A stretch of 26,434 nt of DNA. It comes from CAZZKJ01 sp964654695 (lineage in GTDB: Bacteria > Krumholzibacteriota > Krumholzibacteriia > WVZY01). The stretch is taken from the NCBI GenBank assembly GCA_964654695.1, contig CAZZKJ010000032.1:1-26434 (forward strand), given 5' to 3'. The position numbers and the translations under genes were made by a program. The notes beneath the pieces are model-generated. The model was not told the origin of the DNA. It ran no database searches and worked only from the letters and a program-made list of their open reading frames with translations. Shown here piece by piece: positions 6,533-14,545 of this stretch (the first letter of the stretch is position 1; every line of letters begins with the position of its first letter).

Positions 6533-7810
6533 TTAATAATCGAAAACGAGCGACAGATACGCATTGTCGTTCTTGTCGAATTGACCCAGGAACGTTGTGT
6601 CCTTGATCCCTCCAAACAGATTGCCGCCAGCGGCTACTTTGAAGTTGTCGGCTATATTATAGGATAAAACCGGCTGCAAGAGATAATCCCGGTCGTTCGG
6701 ACTAAAGAATCCGAACAAGGACAGTTTTACCGTTTGATGCTTCATGAAACGTGTCAGGCGCATCGTGACCATATCGCGGTACTCTTTCTGTGCCGGCATT
6801 CCCGAAGGCAGGGAGTTGACATATGCGGAGTAATCTTCCATATGCTCATAATAGTACTGTAATCCCAGATGTAGATCTTCTCTCAGCTGTTTTTGATATC
6901 CGGCCAGGAATCGTGACTGTGAATTAGGTATCATAGGGTTAACGCCGTGCTTGTCTTCTCGGGAATAATAATAGCCGCCTTCAATGCTGACGATACCTCC
7001 GGGAGCGCGTCCCTGGGCGCTGAAGCCCGCGGTCGAAAGCTCGGGAAAGAAAATCTCGACATGCGTAGGATTTTGCCGGTCATCCATGCTGAATCCCGGA
7101 GAATGCCAGAATCCGCGGTAAAAATAAGCGGAAACATCCAATCCCAGTATTCTCCCGTATGCCCTTGCTGCGGCTTCCAGATTTCCATATGTCTGGCTGG
7201 GAGTTTTTTGATTTCTATCAGTAATTCCGGCGAAAGGATCGAACATAAAAAACCGATCGCCTCCCGGCAGTATGTCCGGCGCGAACACCGGGATTGCCAA
7301 CAGGTCAAAATTAACAACACCGGTGGATATTCGTGTTCTCAAACCGTCTATCCCGGTTTTCAGGTAATCGAGAGGACGGCCCAGAAAGAACGATTCCCAG
7401 TCCTTCGGAAAAACATCGTTGATGAATACAAGATCGCCGACCCCCCAGGTCACAATCTGGCGGCCCAGTGTGAAATCCAGGGGGCCCGTGGAATAATCGG
7501 CAAAAGCTTCGCGCAGATCGAGACTGAAAGTCGACAGGCCGGAATCATGCACTATGTCTACTTTGATTCGCGCCGACGCTTCCACTGATTCCGACCAGGC
7601 TTCGATGTCGGTTCTGATCCTTTCTTCGCTGAGCATTATATCGGCCGGCCCGGCTTCTCGGCCGCCTCTTCCGGTCGTTCGCCCCGTATAGCTGCCGAGC
7701 AGAAAGCCGTGTAGCTCGAGGTTATCCGCCGGAAAGGCCGTGCCGGTAAAAACAAAGGACCCCATAAGAGCCAGGACGGCAAACCAAGCTTTTATGAATT
7801 TGGCTTTCAT
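6533..7810 (-). CDS. Outer-membrane beta-barrel protein of an RND/LolA-like export operon
   Basis: The 425-residue protein starts with a Sec signal peptide (MKAKFIKAWFAVLALMGSFV, likely cut after AFPA). It continues as alternating amphipathic strands and ends in LSLVFDY, an aromatic C-terminus typical of barrels inserted by BamA. The segment LGRQIVTWGVGDLVFINDVF is the plug/strand pattern seen in DUF1302-like porins that accompany MMPL-type exporters. It is the last of four genes, 46 bases after the LolA-like gene, with AAAGGA just upstream of the ATG (7808-7810). By position it would be the outer-membrane exit or receiver for a molecule carried by the RND pump and the periplasmic LolA-like protein. 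The cargo is unknown. The family assignment is by pattern only. Confidence 0.82.
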   Translation of the reverse strand: MKAKFIKAWFAVLALMGSFVFTGTAFPADNLELHGFLLGSYTGRTTGRGGREAGPADIMLSEERIRTDIEAWSESVEASARIKVDIVHDSGLSTFSLDLREAFADYSTGPLDFTLGRQIVTWGVGDLVFINDVFPKDWESFFLGRPLDYLKTGIDGLRTRISTGVVNFDLLAIPVFAPDILPGGDRFFMFDPFAGITDRNQKTPSQTYGNLEAAARAYGRILGLDVSAYFYRGFWHSPGFSMDDRQNPTHVEIFFPELSTAGFSAQGRAPGGIVSIEGGYYYSREDKHGVNPMIPNSQSRFLAGYQKQLREDLHLGLQYYYEHMEDYSAYVNSLPSGMPAQKEYRDMVTMRLTRFMKHQTVKLSLFGFFSPNDRDYLLQPVLSYNIADNFKVAAGGNLFGGIKDTTFLGQFDKNDNAYLSLVFDY

Positions 7811-7856
7811 TTCAATCCTTTCATAAATAAAAAGCGTATCATATTTCTGCCCGCGG

Positions 7857-8687
7857 CTATCTAATCCACTGCCTTGGCGGCTTCCTCAGAAAACGCTCGC
7901 TGAAATCTTTTTCCTTTAGATTCTGGCCATATGAAATATGTTCAAAAGTCACTACGGTTTTGTGGCCGGTCCTGATGTTGCTCATGGTGCGGGTCATTAC
8001 GGTCGGATACACGGCGGCGCCGCTGACTGATTTTATATCCTCGATGCGCTCGGCTGTGAATATTCTGGACAGTTCGTTCTGCCGGTCGTAATACTCCTCC
8101 TTTAGAGGAATAAAACTATTTTTGTCTATCCAGGAGATCCTTTTGGTGTAGTCGATTATTTCCTTGGGGATACTTTTTATTACATAACAATCTTTTCCGT
8201 CCAGGCTCTCGCTTCCCGCAAGCTTGTGGTTTTCAGACGACGGATTCCGTCCGGAAATATCCTCATAAGTAAAATCTGAGCCGACGAAACTCGAGCGCTT
8301 GTCGTCGGACGCGATTCTCCTGATGAGATCGACCGCCGGAATGAACAACCAACGGTCGTCATCTTTTGTGTTATATTTCCAAACCATGAATGTCATGCCT
8401 CTTACATCCCCCGGTTCGAAGAAATAGATGAAATATTTCTGATCCCCGTTTTCAGGTAAATTGATTCTGAGCATCATCAAAGAGCGGCTGCGCTCTTTGC
8501 CGTTCCTGTCCGTCAGGACCATGTGAACCTTTGCTTTCATATCGGGTCCCTGGTAGTAAAACGATTGAAGAGATTTATTTATTATCTGCTGAGCCCCGGG
8601 CTCGTTCTGGGCCGGTGTCCTTGAGGGCCAATTGATGAATGACGCGGCCGCAATAAAAAAAATAAATACTGCGAATATGTTTTTCAT
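7857..8687 (-). CDS. LolA-like outer-membrane lipoprotein-sorting family protein
   Basis: The 276-residue exported protein has a signal peptide (MKNIFAVFIFFIAAASFINW, cleavage probably near TPAQ|N). It shows the pattern of the COG2834 group: a LMMLRINLP strand, KYFIYFFEPGDVRGMTFMVW, DDRWLFIPAVDLIRRI, FVGSDFTYEDISGR, then YVIKSIPKE and RISWIDKNSFIPLKEEYYD. These proteins have a LolA/LolB-type half-barrel thought to hold a lipid or other hydrophobic ligand in the periplasm. They are regularly encoded beside MMPL/RND exporters. Here the start codon lies four bases after the stop of the RND gene, and its Shine-Dalgarno (AGGAG, 8696-8700 on the opposite strand) lies inside that gene's last codons, so the two are translationally coupled. 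It likely takes cargo from the pump or passes it to the barrel protein; direction is not known. Confidence 0.9.
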   Translation of the reverse strand: MKNIFAVFIFFIAAASFINWPSRTPAQNEPGAQQIINKSLQSFYYQGPDMKAKVHMVLTDRNGKERSRSLMMLRINLPENGDQKYFIYFFEPGDVRGMTFMVWKYNTKDDDRWLFIPAVDLIRRIASDDKRSSFVGSDFTYEDISGRNPSSENHKLAGSESLDGKDCYVIKSIPKEIIDYTKRISWIDKNSFIPLKEEYYDRQNELSRIFTAERIEDIKSVSGAAVYPTVMTRTMSNIRTGHKTVVTFEHISYGQNLKEKDFSERFLRKPPRQWIR

Positions 8688-8691
8688 CTTA

Positions 8692-10995
8692 TCATCTCCT
8701 TTGAAGAATACTGTCTCCCCCGATTTTCAAGAAGGACGGCAGCAGAAACATGGTTGAAAAGGTGCTGATAATCATCAACATCGCAAAGAAAGCTCCTACA
8801 GTCGTGTAAGGAGTGAGGTTCGAGAAAACAAGAGGAAGAAAACCCAGCGAGATCACCACCGAGTTTCTGGCTATTGCACGGCCCGGTTCTGTGAACATAT
8901 ATTTATTGGTTTCTTCCAGGCTGCCCGAAGCTTTATAGCGCATGCGGAAACGCTGGAGGAAATGTATGGCGAAATCTATAGCCAGGCCCAGGGACAAGGC
9001 GGAACATATGGCGATAGGCATATCGTATGATTTTCCTATCCAGCCGATCAAGCCGTAAGATAGAACGATAGCAAGCGTCAAGGGCACCATCGATAAAAAC
9101 CCCAGTCGCAGCGATCTGAATTCCAACAGCATCAATAGAAACACCACTAGAAAGCTTCCCAATACGGCCTTGAGCATCCCGAAGACCATTAATCCCTGCC
9201 AAACCTTGTTGATATAGGTCGGTCCGGACCATTTTAACGTAAGACCGCCGGGAGGAGGGTGCTCATTAATGTATGAAGACAGATCATTTTCTATTCGGGA
9301 CATTTCTGAGTTGTCGCCGCTTTTCATCTGTATCCAGATGTTGGCACTCCGGGCCTCGTTATCCAGAAAATTATCCAGGTCGTTGGGATCGCCCGCTGAC
9401 TGGAATAGAAAAAGAAATTGACCAACAGCCTTTTTCGAATCGGGAACTGAGTGGTATTTGGAGTCATTATCATGAAGAACAAAATTGATTCTCTTGACTA
9501 TATCCGCAACGGAAGAAGTTTTCCCAACGGCAGGATCGGTTTCGAGATGTGATTGGACTTTGCCGATATAGGAAACGACTTCCGGTCTCTTGATAGCCTC
9601 GGTCGTGTCGCCTTCCGCGACGATATAGGACATGTAAGTGCCGCCGAACAGCTTGTTCATCCTTGTATCCGCGATGCGCAGACGGTGACTTTGCTTGAAC
9701 CATTTGACAGGGTTGTCGTTTATCCTGATCATATACAATCCCGCCGCTCCCAGGCTCAGGAGCAGTCCACTTATTATAAGAACCGCATGTGCCCTCCGGA
9801 ATGCGGTATTTCCTATGCTTCTGAGAGCGCGGTCGAAGAATGAAAGATTGTTGTTCGAGCGCTTTATGATGGAACGCTGCAACGTTTTATCGCTGATCAG
9901 GCTTATTACCGCCGGCACGAGCGTCAAAGTGAGAATCCAGGCGGTGACGATTCCAAAAGCAACAAAGAGTCCGAATACGCGCACGGGAGGAATATCTGCA
10001 AGCATAAGGGATGCAAAACCGACAGCCGAAGTAAGTGAGGTAAAAAGCATCGGCTTATACAAAGGACGCATGCTTTCTATAAGGGCGCGGCGTTTATCTC
10101 CGGTATTTTTATAACCGTCGTAGAATTCACTCAAGATGTGGATATCGTCCAGTATGGCGATCGGCATAAGGAATACCGGTATCATGGAACTCATGATATG
10201 AACGGTATGCCCGGTGCCGGTCAGGAGCCCCATGGCCCACACGACTGCGATCATTGCGGTAAGAGCTACGGGTATAAGCAGTGCAGCCGTTCGAAACAAG
10301 ACAAAAACCAGGAGAAGGACCATGATGAAGGCTAAAGGAGCTACGATGGCCATCTGCAGGAACATCTCGTGACCGAACGTGTCTTCTGCGACCGCCAGGC
10401 CTGCAACATGGTATTTCTGCCCCTCAAGAAGATGGTGCTTAAGAATCTCTTCAACTTCTCCGGCGATCCTGTAGCTCATGTCTTTGTTTTCGATCGGTAT
10501 ATAAATTGCCGTGGCTTTGCCGTCTTCGGAAGAGATTTTTTCGCGGAGAAAAGGATTGCCGTCGATATCGCGTTTTAATTTATCAACCGCTTCCGGAGTA
10601 GAAGGAATGCTTGTCATTACCGGCCTTATATCCAGGAAACCCGCTGCTGATTTGACATTGTCGGTCGTGGTAAGACTGATTACATCTTCGATTATTACTC
10701 CTTTTATCTGGATTATTTCCGTTACGGCCCGAGATACCGCTGCCAATGCTTCTTGTCTGAATATCCCTTGATCATCTTCAAGACCCGCCACGATGAGTTC
10801 GTTTATTCCAAATCTTTCTTTCACATCATCGTAGAGAACCCTGTCCGGTTGATCGATTTCGAGCATGTTCTCAGGATCGGTATCGACTTTTATCCTGGAG
10901 AATTGAAGAGCGAAAACGGCGGTTATCGTCATCACCATGAAGATTACCAGCCAGGCATGGTTCATAGAAAACTTTGTAATTCTTTCCAGCATCAT
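8692..10995 (-). CDS. MMPL/RND-superfamily exporter (COG1033, HpnN-like)
   Basis: The 767-residue inner-membrane protein has the MMPL layout: helix 1 at about residues 11-29, a periplasmic domain, five helices (about 210-365), helix 7, a second periplasmic domain and five more helices to the C-terminus. The sterol-sensing-like membrane halves show PVFLMPIAILDDIHIL and SLGLAIDFAIHFLQRFR, where acidic residues in helix 4 and its counterpart are expected to carry protons. Relatives move hydrophobic molecules such as hopanoids, lipids or carotenoid-like compounds. The start is the first ATG of an ATG-ATG pair at 10995, because AAAGGA precedes it; the longer frame would begin with a TTG inside that site. 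The upstream ArsR-rhodanese gene ends eight bases before it, and the downstream LolA-like gene starts four bases after its stop. Confidence 0.93.
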   Translation of the reverse strand: MMLERITKFSMNHAWLVIFMVMTITAVFALQFSRIKVDTDPENMLEIDQPDRVLYDDVKERFGINELIVAGLEDDQGIFRQEALAAVSRAVTEIIQIKGVIIEDVISLTTTDNVKSAAGFLDIRPVMTSIPSTPEAVDKLKRDIDGNPFLREKISSEDGKATAIYIPIENKDMSYRIAGEVEEILKHHLLEGQKYHVAGLAVAEDTFGHEMFLQMAIVAPLAFIMVLLLVFVLFRTAALLIPVALTAMIAVVWAMGLLTGTGHTVHIMSSMIPVFLMPIAILDDIHILSEFYDGYKNTGDKRRALIESMRPLYKPMLFTSLTSAVGFASLMLADIPPVRVFGLFVAFGIVTAWILTLTLVPAVISLISDKTLQRSIIKRSNNNLSFFDRALRSIGNTAFRRAHAVLIISGLLLSLGAAGLYMIRINDNPVKWFKQSHRLRIADTRMNKLFGGTYMSYIVAEGDTTEAIKRPEVVSYIGKVQSHLETDPAVGKTSSVADIVKRINFVLHDNDSKYHSVPDSKKAVGQFLFLFQSAGDPNDLDNFLDNEARSANIWIQMKSGDNSEMSRIENDLSSYINEHPPPGGLTLKWSGPTYINKVWQGLMVFGMLKAVLGSFLVVFLLMLLEFRSLRLGFLSMVPLTLAIVLSYGLIGWIGKSYDMPIAICSALSLGLAIDFAIHFLQRFRMRYKASGSLEETNKYMFTEPGRAIARNSVVISLGFLPLVFSNLTPYTTVGAFFAMLMIISTFSTMFLLPSFLKIGGDSILQRR

Positions 10996-11003
10996 TGGTC
11001 CTT

Positions 11004-11711
11004 TCAATTATTTTCGGGTTTTTGTTTTGAGAGTTCGAGTTCTTTTCCGGTCTCCACGGGAAGCCCGTGGGCGCGCCATTCGTTTATGGTGTCGTCGAGG
11101 CGAACGGCATCGAAACCATGCTTTTTCAGCATCTCAACGGCATATACGGCAAGCATGCAGAAACGGCCCCGGCAGTAGGCTACGATTAGCTGGTCCTTTG
11201 GCAGCGCGGAAATGTGTTTCTCGAGATCTTTGAGGGGAATAGAAAGAGCCTTGGGGATATGCCCTGCGGAGAATTCCTCCGCCGGGCGCACGTCAACGAC
11301 AGTAGCATTGCCGCTGCAAATTTTGTCCCTGAGCCGCCTCCTGTCTACAGGTTCCAACTGCCCGTGGTCCCGAAGATAGAGTTCAAGAGCTTTATCGATC
11401 TCGGCCAGGCGGTTTTCGGCCAGCGACCTAAGCGACTCTACCAGGGAGGCAACCCTGTCGTCCGCCAGACGGTAAGTAATGAAAATTCCATTTTTTTCCG
11501 ATTCAACCAGTCTTGCCGATTTGAGGATCTTGAGATGCTGCGAGGTATTTGCGATTGTCAATCCCGCTTCACCGGCAAGCAGTTCCACCGTGCGCTCTCC
11601 CTGGCTCAACAGATCCAGAAGCTCCAACCTCCTGGGGCTGGCCAGGGCCTTGCCGATGCGGCTTAGCTGTTCGTAAAGCACGCTTTTGAATTTTTTCATA
11701 TCGGGTGTCAT
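11004..11711 (-). CDS. ArsR-family transcription regulator fused to a rhodanese domain
   Basis: The 235-residue protein joins an N-terminal winged-helix ArsR/SmtB domain (about residues 12-105; recognition-helix region GLTIANTSQHLKILKSARLV, wing KNGIFITYRL) to a C-terminal rhodanese domain (about 125-225). The rhodanese part has VVDVRPAEEFSAGHI and the active-site loop C180-R-G-R-F-C185. The loop cysteine could form a persulfide. The ArsR part lacks the ELCVCDL metal-binding motif of arsenic sensors, so sulfane sulfur or redox sensing is more likely than arsenic. GGAGG (11717-11721) lies five bases before the ATG. It is the first gene of the four-gene operon, and its promoter overlaps a palindrome that it probably binds, so autoregulation is inferred. 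Confidence 0.93.
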   Translation of the reverse strand: MTPDMKKFKSVLYEQLSRIGKALASPRRLELLDLLSQGERTVELLAGEAGLTIANTSQHLKILKSARLVESEKNGIFITYRLADDRVASLVESLRSLAENRLAEIDKALELYLRDHGQLEPVDRRRLRDKICSGNATVVDVRPAEEFSAGHIPKALSIPLKDLEKHISALPKDQLIVAYCRGRFCMLAVYAVEMLKKHGFDAVRLDDTINEWRAHGLPVETGKELELSKQKPENN

Positions 11712-11778
11712 GCTTTCCTCCGGGATCCCAGAAGGTTTTTTAGCAACTGTGTCCTGTCGGTTTTCTTTTTTGATAGTA

Positions 11779-11801
11779 ATTATTCAAATATTTGCAATAA
11801 T
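11779..11801 (-). promoter_or_regulatory. Candidate operator for the ArsR-rhodanese regulator
   Basis: The arms ATTATTCAAAT (11779-11789) and ATTTGCAATAAT (11790-11801) are inverted copies apart from one extra base. AT-rich palindromes of this size around the start site are usual ArsR/SmtB operators. It overlaps the -10 element and the expected transcription start. Confidence 0.55.
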
Positions 11802-11828
11802 ACTATAATTATAATAATATCATGTCAA
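11800..11828 (-). promoter_or_regulatory. Promoter of the arsR-rhodanese/RND/LolA/barrel operon
   Basis: On the minus strand TTGACA (11828-11823) is followed after 17 bases by TAGTAT (11805-11800). The -35 is a perfect match and the -10 matches four of six. Transcription would start near 11793, inside the palindrome, about 80 bases before the ATG at 11711. Confidence 0.65.
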
Positions 11829-11890
11829 GAAGATTCCTTTAATAATCTGTAACATAATTATTGATTTGCGGTTAAGTTTATAACGTGGAA

Positions 11891-14545
11891 TTAGTCATTC
11901 ATGCGGTAGCGTCCGTGGACGCTGTGTTTTGCGGTTTCTGCAAGAAGGCTGTACTCGATTTTGTAGATACGATTCTGAGTGGCATCAGGTATTGCGGCAG
12001 TGGAGCCCATAACCTGGGAGCTGAATATGAATGAAGCACCGCATGCCACCACCTTGCCCCGGCCGAAATCCACAGATCCCATTGTAACCCTGCCGTCTTC
12101 GAGGGTGAGGAGCGGCCGGCTGCCGTGCAGTCCCATAGCTTCGCGTGCAACGCACACCGTGTCGCCGACGCCGTCCAGGACGACAATGGAATCCGCTTTT
12201 TGATTGTCGAACGCCATCATGAACGGGCCGAGAAGGGAATTGGCCGATCCGCCTGTATTGGCGGGCGTGTCCATAACAATCAGCGTGCCGCCCTTCTGTA
12301 CGTAATCCAGAATGGAATCGATTTCGTTAATTGTAAAAATTTTCTGCGGATTTATTTCCACGAGGATGCTGCTGCCGCGGACGGCTTCTTCGAGGCTGTT
12401 GTCGTTGCGCGGCACCATGCCCAGCCGCTGGGTCCACACATAGAAAGTCTGGAAATCGCGCCAATTGCTCACCGTGAGACGTTCTATCGGTAGCGTATAA
12501 TTGCCGTGTTCCGCATCAAAAGCCACATGTGTAATGGCTCTTTTGGGATTTGGAAGAGGGTAGGTCTTGTCGATGAAATTCCCGGCCATCCATCCGGCTA
12601 TTATGGCTGTAAGGGCAGCTGCCGGTATGACGGTATTCCAGAACGGCAATCCCGAGTTTGTACAGCCTTCTCGGAGGAGCATAATAAAACCCGCAAAGGC
12701 CGCGATGAACAGGATCAAATTCATCCCCGGCCAGCGGTTCGAACGATTGAGCCACTCTATTGATGCAAGGGCCAATTCAGGTTTTCCGGGGATGAACATG
12801 AAAAAGTTGGAAAAGCACGTGCTGTCGGTATATCCCAGTACCCGCCCCTTGCCGTATTTGACACCTCCGGTTTGAACGAACAGCCCGAAATCATAATTCA
12901 TCTTGTTTTCTTTTGTCGGAAAGTAGCTCCTTTCGGAGTAGTCGAGGTACATGGCGCGAAGTCCGTATCCGAGAATTATGTTTTGGGACAACAGCGGAGA
13001 GTACAGACTGCATGAAGTTGCGAAAAGATAATTAGGCATATGTTTCACGACGGGATGTGCAAAACGGTGGGGGCGTTTATATAGATTAAGATTGAGGTCC
13101 TTGAGATTGTACGTTGCGTCGTACCGGTAATACATGCCGAATTTTTCGGCAATCATATTTAAATAAGTGCTCGTTCCGAAGACATTGGTATGGTCGCCGA
13201 TGAGGAAGAGTCCGCCACCGTCCCGAACGAATCTTACAATGGCATCCACTTCGTCCGGTGAAAAGACGGATGTCGGAGTTTTGATAACGAGCACATCCCA
13301 TTGGGACAAGCATTCGCCCGTTATGCTGTCTGATCTGGTTTCGACGGTGTAGAAATGATTCCAATAGTCGGCCAGGCAGTAATAGTTGTATCCCGATTTG
13401 CCCCCGTACCAGGTGGTGTCAAACGGTTGTGTCGTCCATTCCCAGTCGCTGTGCCGCTCATCTATGAGAATGCGTCCCTGCTTCTTTACCCCGGGGTCAT
13501 GAAATCCCCAAAAGAGCGACAATCCCCCCGCCAGTAAAACGCTCCCCGTAATCATGCGTTTGTAATGATTTGCAGCGGTAAATTCCCCAGCCGCGCGGTT
13601 GGCGGCTCCGCGAAACCACGAAGAGATTCGGTCGTAAACAGATTCGCCGTTTCCGGTAGAAGTTTCCGGTCCGGTTCCGGATCCTGCGCCGCCGTGTCTC
13701 AGAACGGATTTTGCATTATCGGATTCCAAATCAAGGCGCTGCGATGCAAAGAGGAGCGCCAACGGGACAAAGCTGAAAAACAAATAATCGAAAGCCCAGA
13801 ATGTTTCGGAGACCCGGAAATGATTAACGATCAAGAACAGCGCAAGCAGTCTTATATAGGAATAAGCGGCGGCGAGTCCGAGGAACTTCCAAACATGCTT
13901 TCGCCACCGGGGCTGCAGGAACAATAAGAACATGACTCCAACTGCAAAAAGAGACAGCGGAAACAAGCCCAGTTTTTCCCAAGTCGGCGTCAACGGCAGC
14001 GTGTCCAGGTTTGAATGCAGATATAATGTCGTTCCGGATATGGCTGTATCCGGATTGATGATCTTCAGGGGCAGGTAGAGAAGAGATGACAACCAGGGAA
14101 TAGACGGAAATCCAGGCAGGTAATCATGTATGAACGGAAGGTCGGCGGTCTTATGATACCGCGCTGAAAACATGTACAAAAACGGGATCAGTCCCGCCTG
14201 AATTATCAGAATCATGCCGGATGCCCAAATCCCGGGAAGCATCCAGCGCTTCAAGCCCGAAAAAAGCGGCAGCATCGATAAAAAAGCAGCTCCGGCAAGA
14301 ATGATAAACCCGGCCTGGAATGGCCCGCCCAGCCATATGATTCCCGCGGTTGCTGCCGCGAAAATGAATACCGCCGAGCTGTTGGGGATATCTTTTTTCC
14401 AAATAGCATGATTTCTCAACGATAGTACTATCATGGCGGTGCCGGAGATTATCCACCACGCGCTGGGAGACGGCGGTTCATAGATATGAAGGGCCTTGAG
14501 CCATGAAAAAGCCAGTATAAGTATGCCGAACCATGCAAGGATCAT
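11891..14545 (-). CDS. Large membrane protein with two GATase1/DUF4350-like domains (paralogue B)
   Basis: The 884-residue protein starts with about eight hydrophobic helices (residues 1-285). A short polar linker and one helix (MITGSVLLAGGLSLFWGFHD) follow. Then comes an extracytoplasmic-type alpha/beta domain (about 355-610), a membrane segment (about 615-665) and a second alpha/beta domain (about 680-865). Both soluble domains resemble the class I glutamine-amidotransferase-like fold of DUF4350/GldG-type proteins: WDVLVIKTPT, then VRDGGGLFLIGDHTNVFG, and later a KGRVLGYTDST strand. The nucleophile elbow has G450-D451-H452-T453, not a Cys, so amidotransferase activity is unlikely; ligand or metal binding is possible. 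ATG 14545 overlaps the stop of paralogue A as ATGA, so the two are translationally coupled. Function unknown. A TTG at 14557 would add four residues. Confidence 0.85.
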   Translation of the reverse strand: MILAWFGILILAFSWLKALHIYEPPSPSAWWIISGTAMIVLSLRNHAIWKKDIPNSSAVFIFAAATAGIIWLGGPFQAGFIILAGAAFLSMLPLFSGLKRWMLPGIWASGMILIIQAGLIPFLYMFSARYHKTADLPFIHDYLPGFPSIPWLSSLLYLPLKIINPDTAISGTTLYLHSNLDTLPLTPTWEKLGLFPLSLFAVGVMFLLFLQPRWRKHVWKFLGLAAAYSYIRLLALFLIVNHFRVSETFWAFDYLFFSFVPLALLFASQRLDLESDNAKSVLRHGGAGSGTGPETSTGNGESVYDRISSWFRGAANRAAGEFTAANHYKRMITGSVLLAGGLSLFWGFHDPGVKKQGRILIDERHSDWEWTTQPFDTTWYGGKSGYNYYCLADYWNHFYTVETRSDSITGECLSQWDVLVIKTPTSVFSPDEVDAIVRFVRDGGGLFLIGDHTNVFGTSTYLNMIAEKFGMYYRYDATYNLKDLNLNLYKRPHRFAHPVVKHMPNYLFATSCSLYSPLLSQNIILGYGLRAMYLDYSERSYFPTKENKMNYDFGLFVQTGGVKYGKGRVLGYTDSTCFSNFFMFIPGKPELALASIEWLNRSNRWPGMNLILFIAAFAGFIMLLREGCTNSGLPFWNTVIPAAALTAIIAGWMAGNFIDKTYPLPNPKRAITHVAFDAEHGNYTLPIERLTVSNWRDFQTFYVWTQRLGMVPRNDNSLEEAVRGSSILVEINPQKIFTINEIDSILDYVQKGGTLIVMDTPANTGGSANSLLGPFMMAFDNQKADSIVVLDGVGDTVCVAREAMGLHGSRPLLTLEDGRVTMGSVDFGRGKVVACGASFIFSSQVMGSTAAIPDATQNRIYKIEYSLLAETAKHSVHGRYRMND

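Noticed and set aside
6487..6551. Inverted copies GCTCGTTTT and AAAACGAGC, 47 bases apart, at the convergent ends of the ammonia-lyase and the barrel gene
   Set aside because: The loop is long, one arm lies inside the barrel coding region, and there is no T-run; not a convincing bidirectional terminator.
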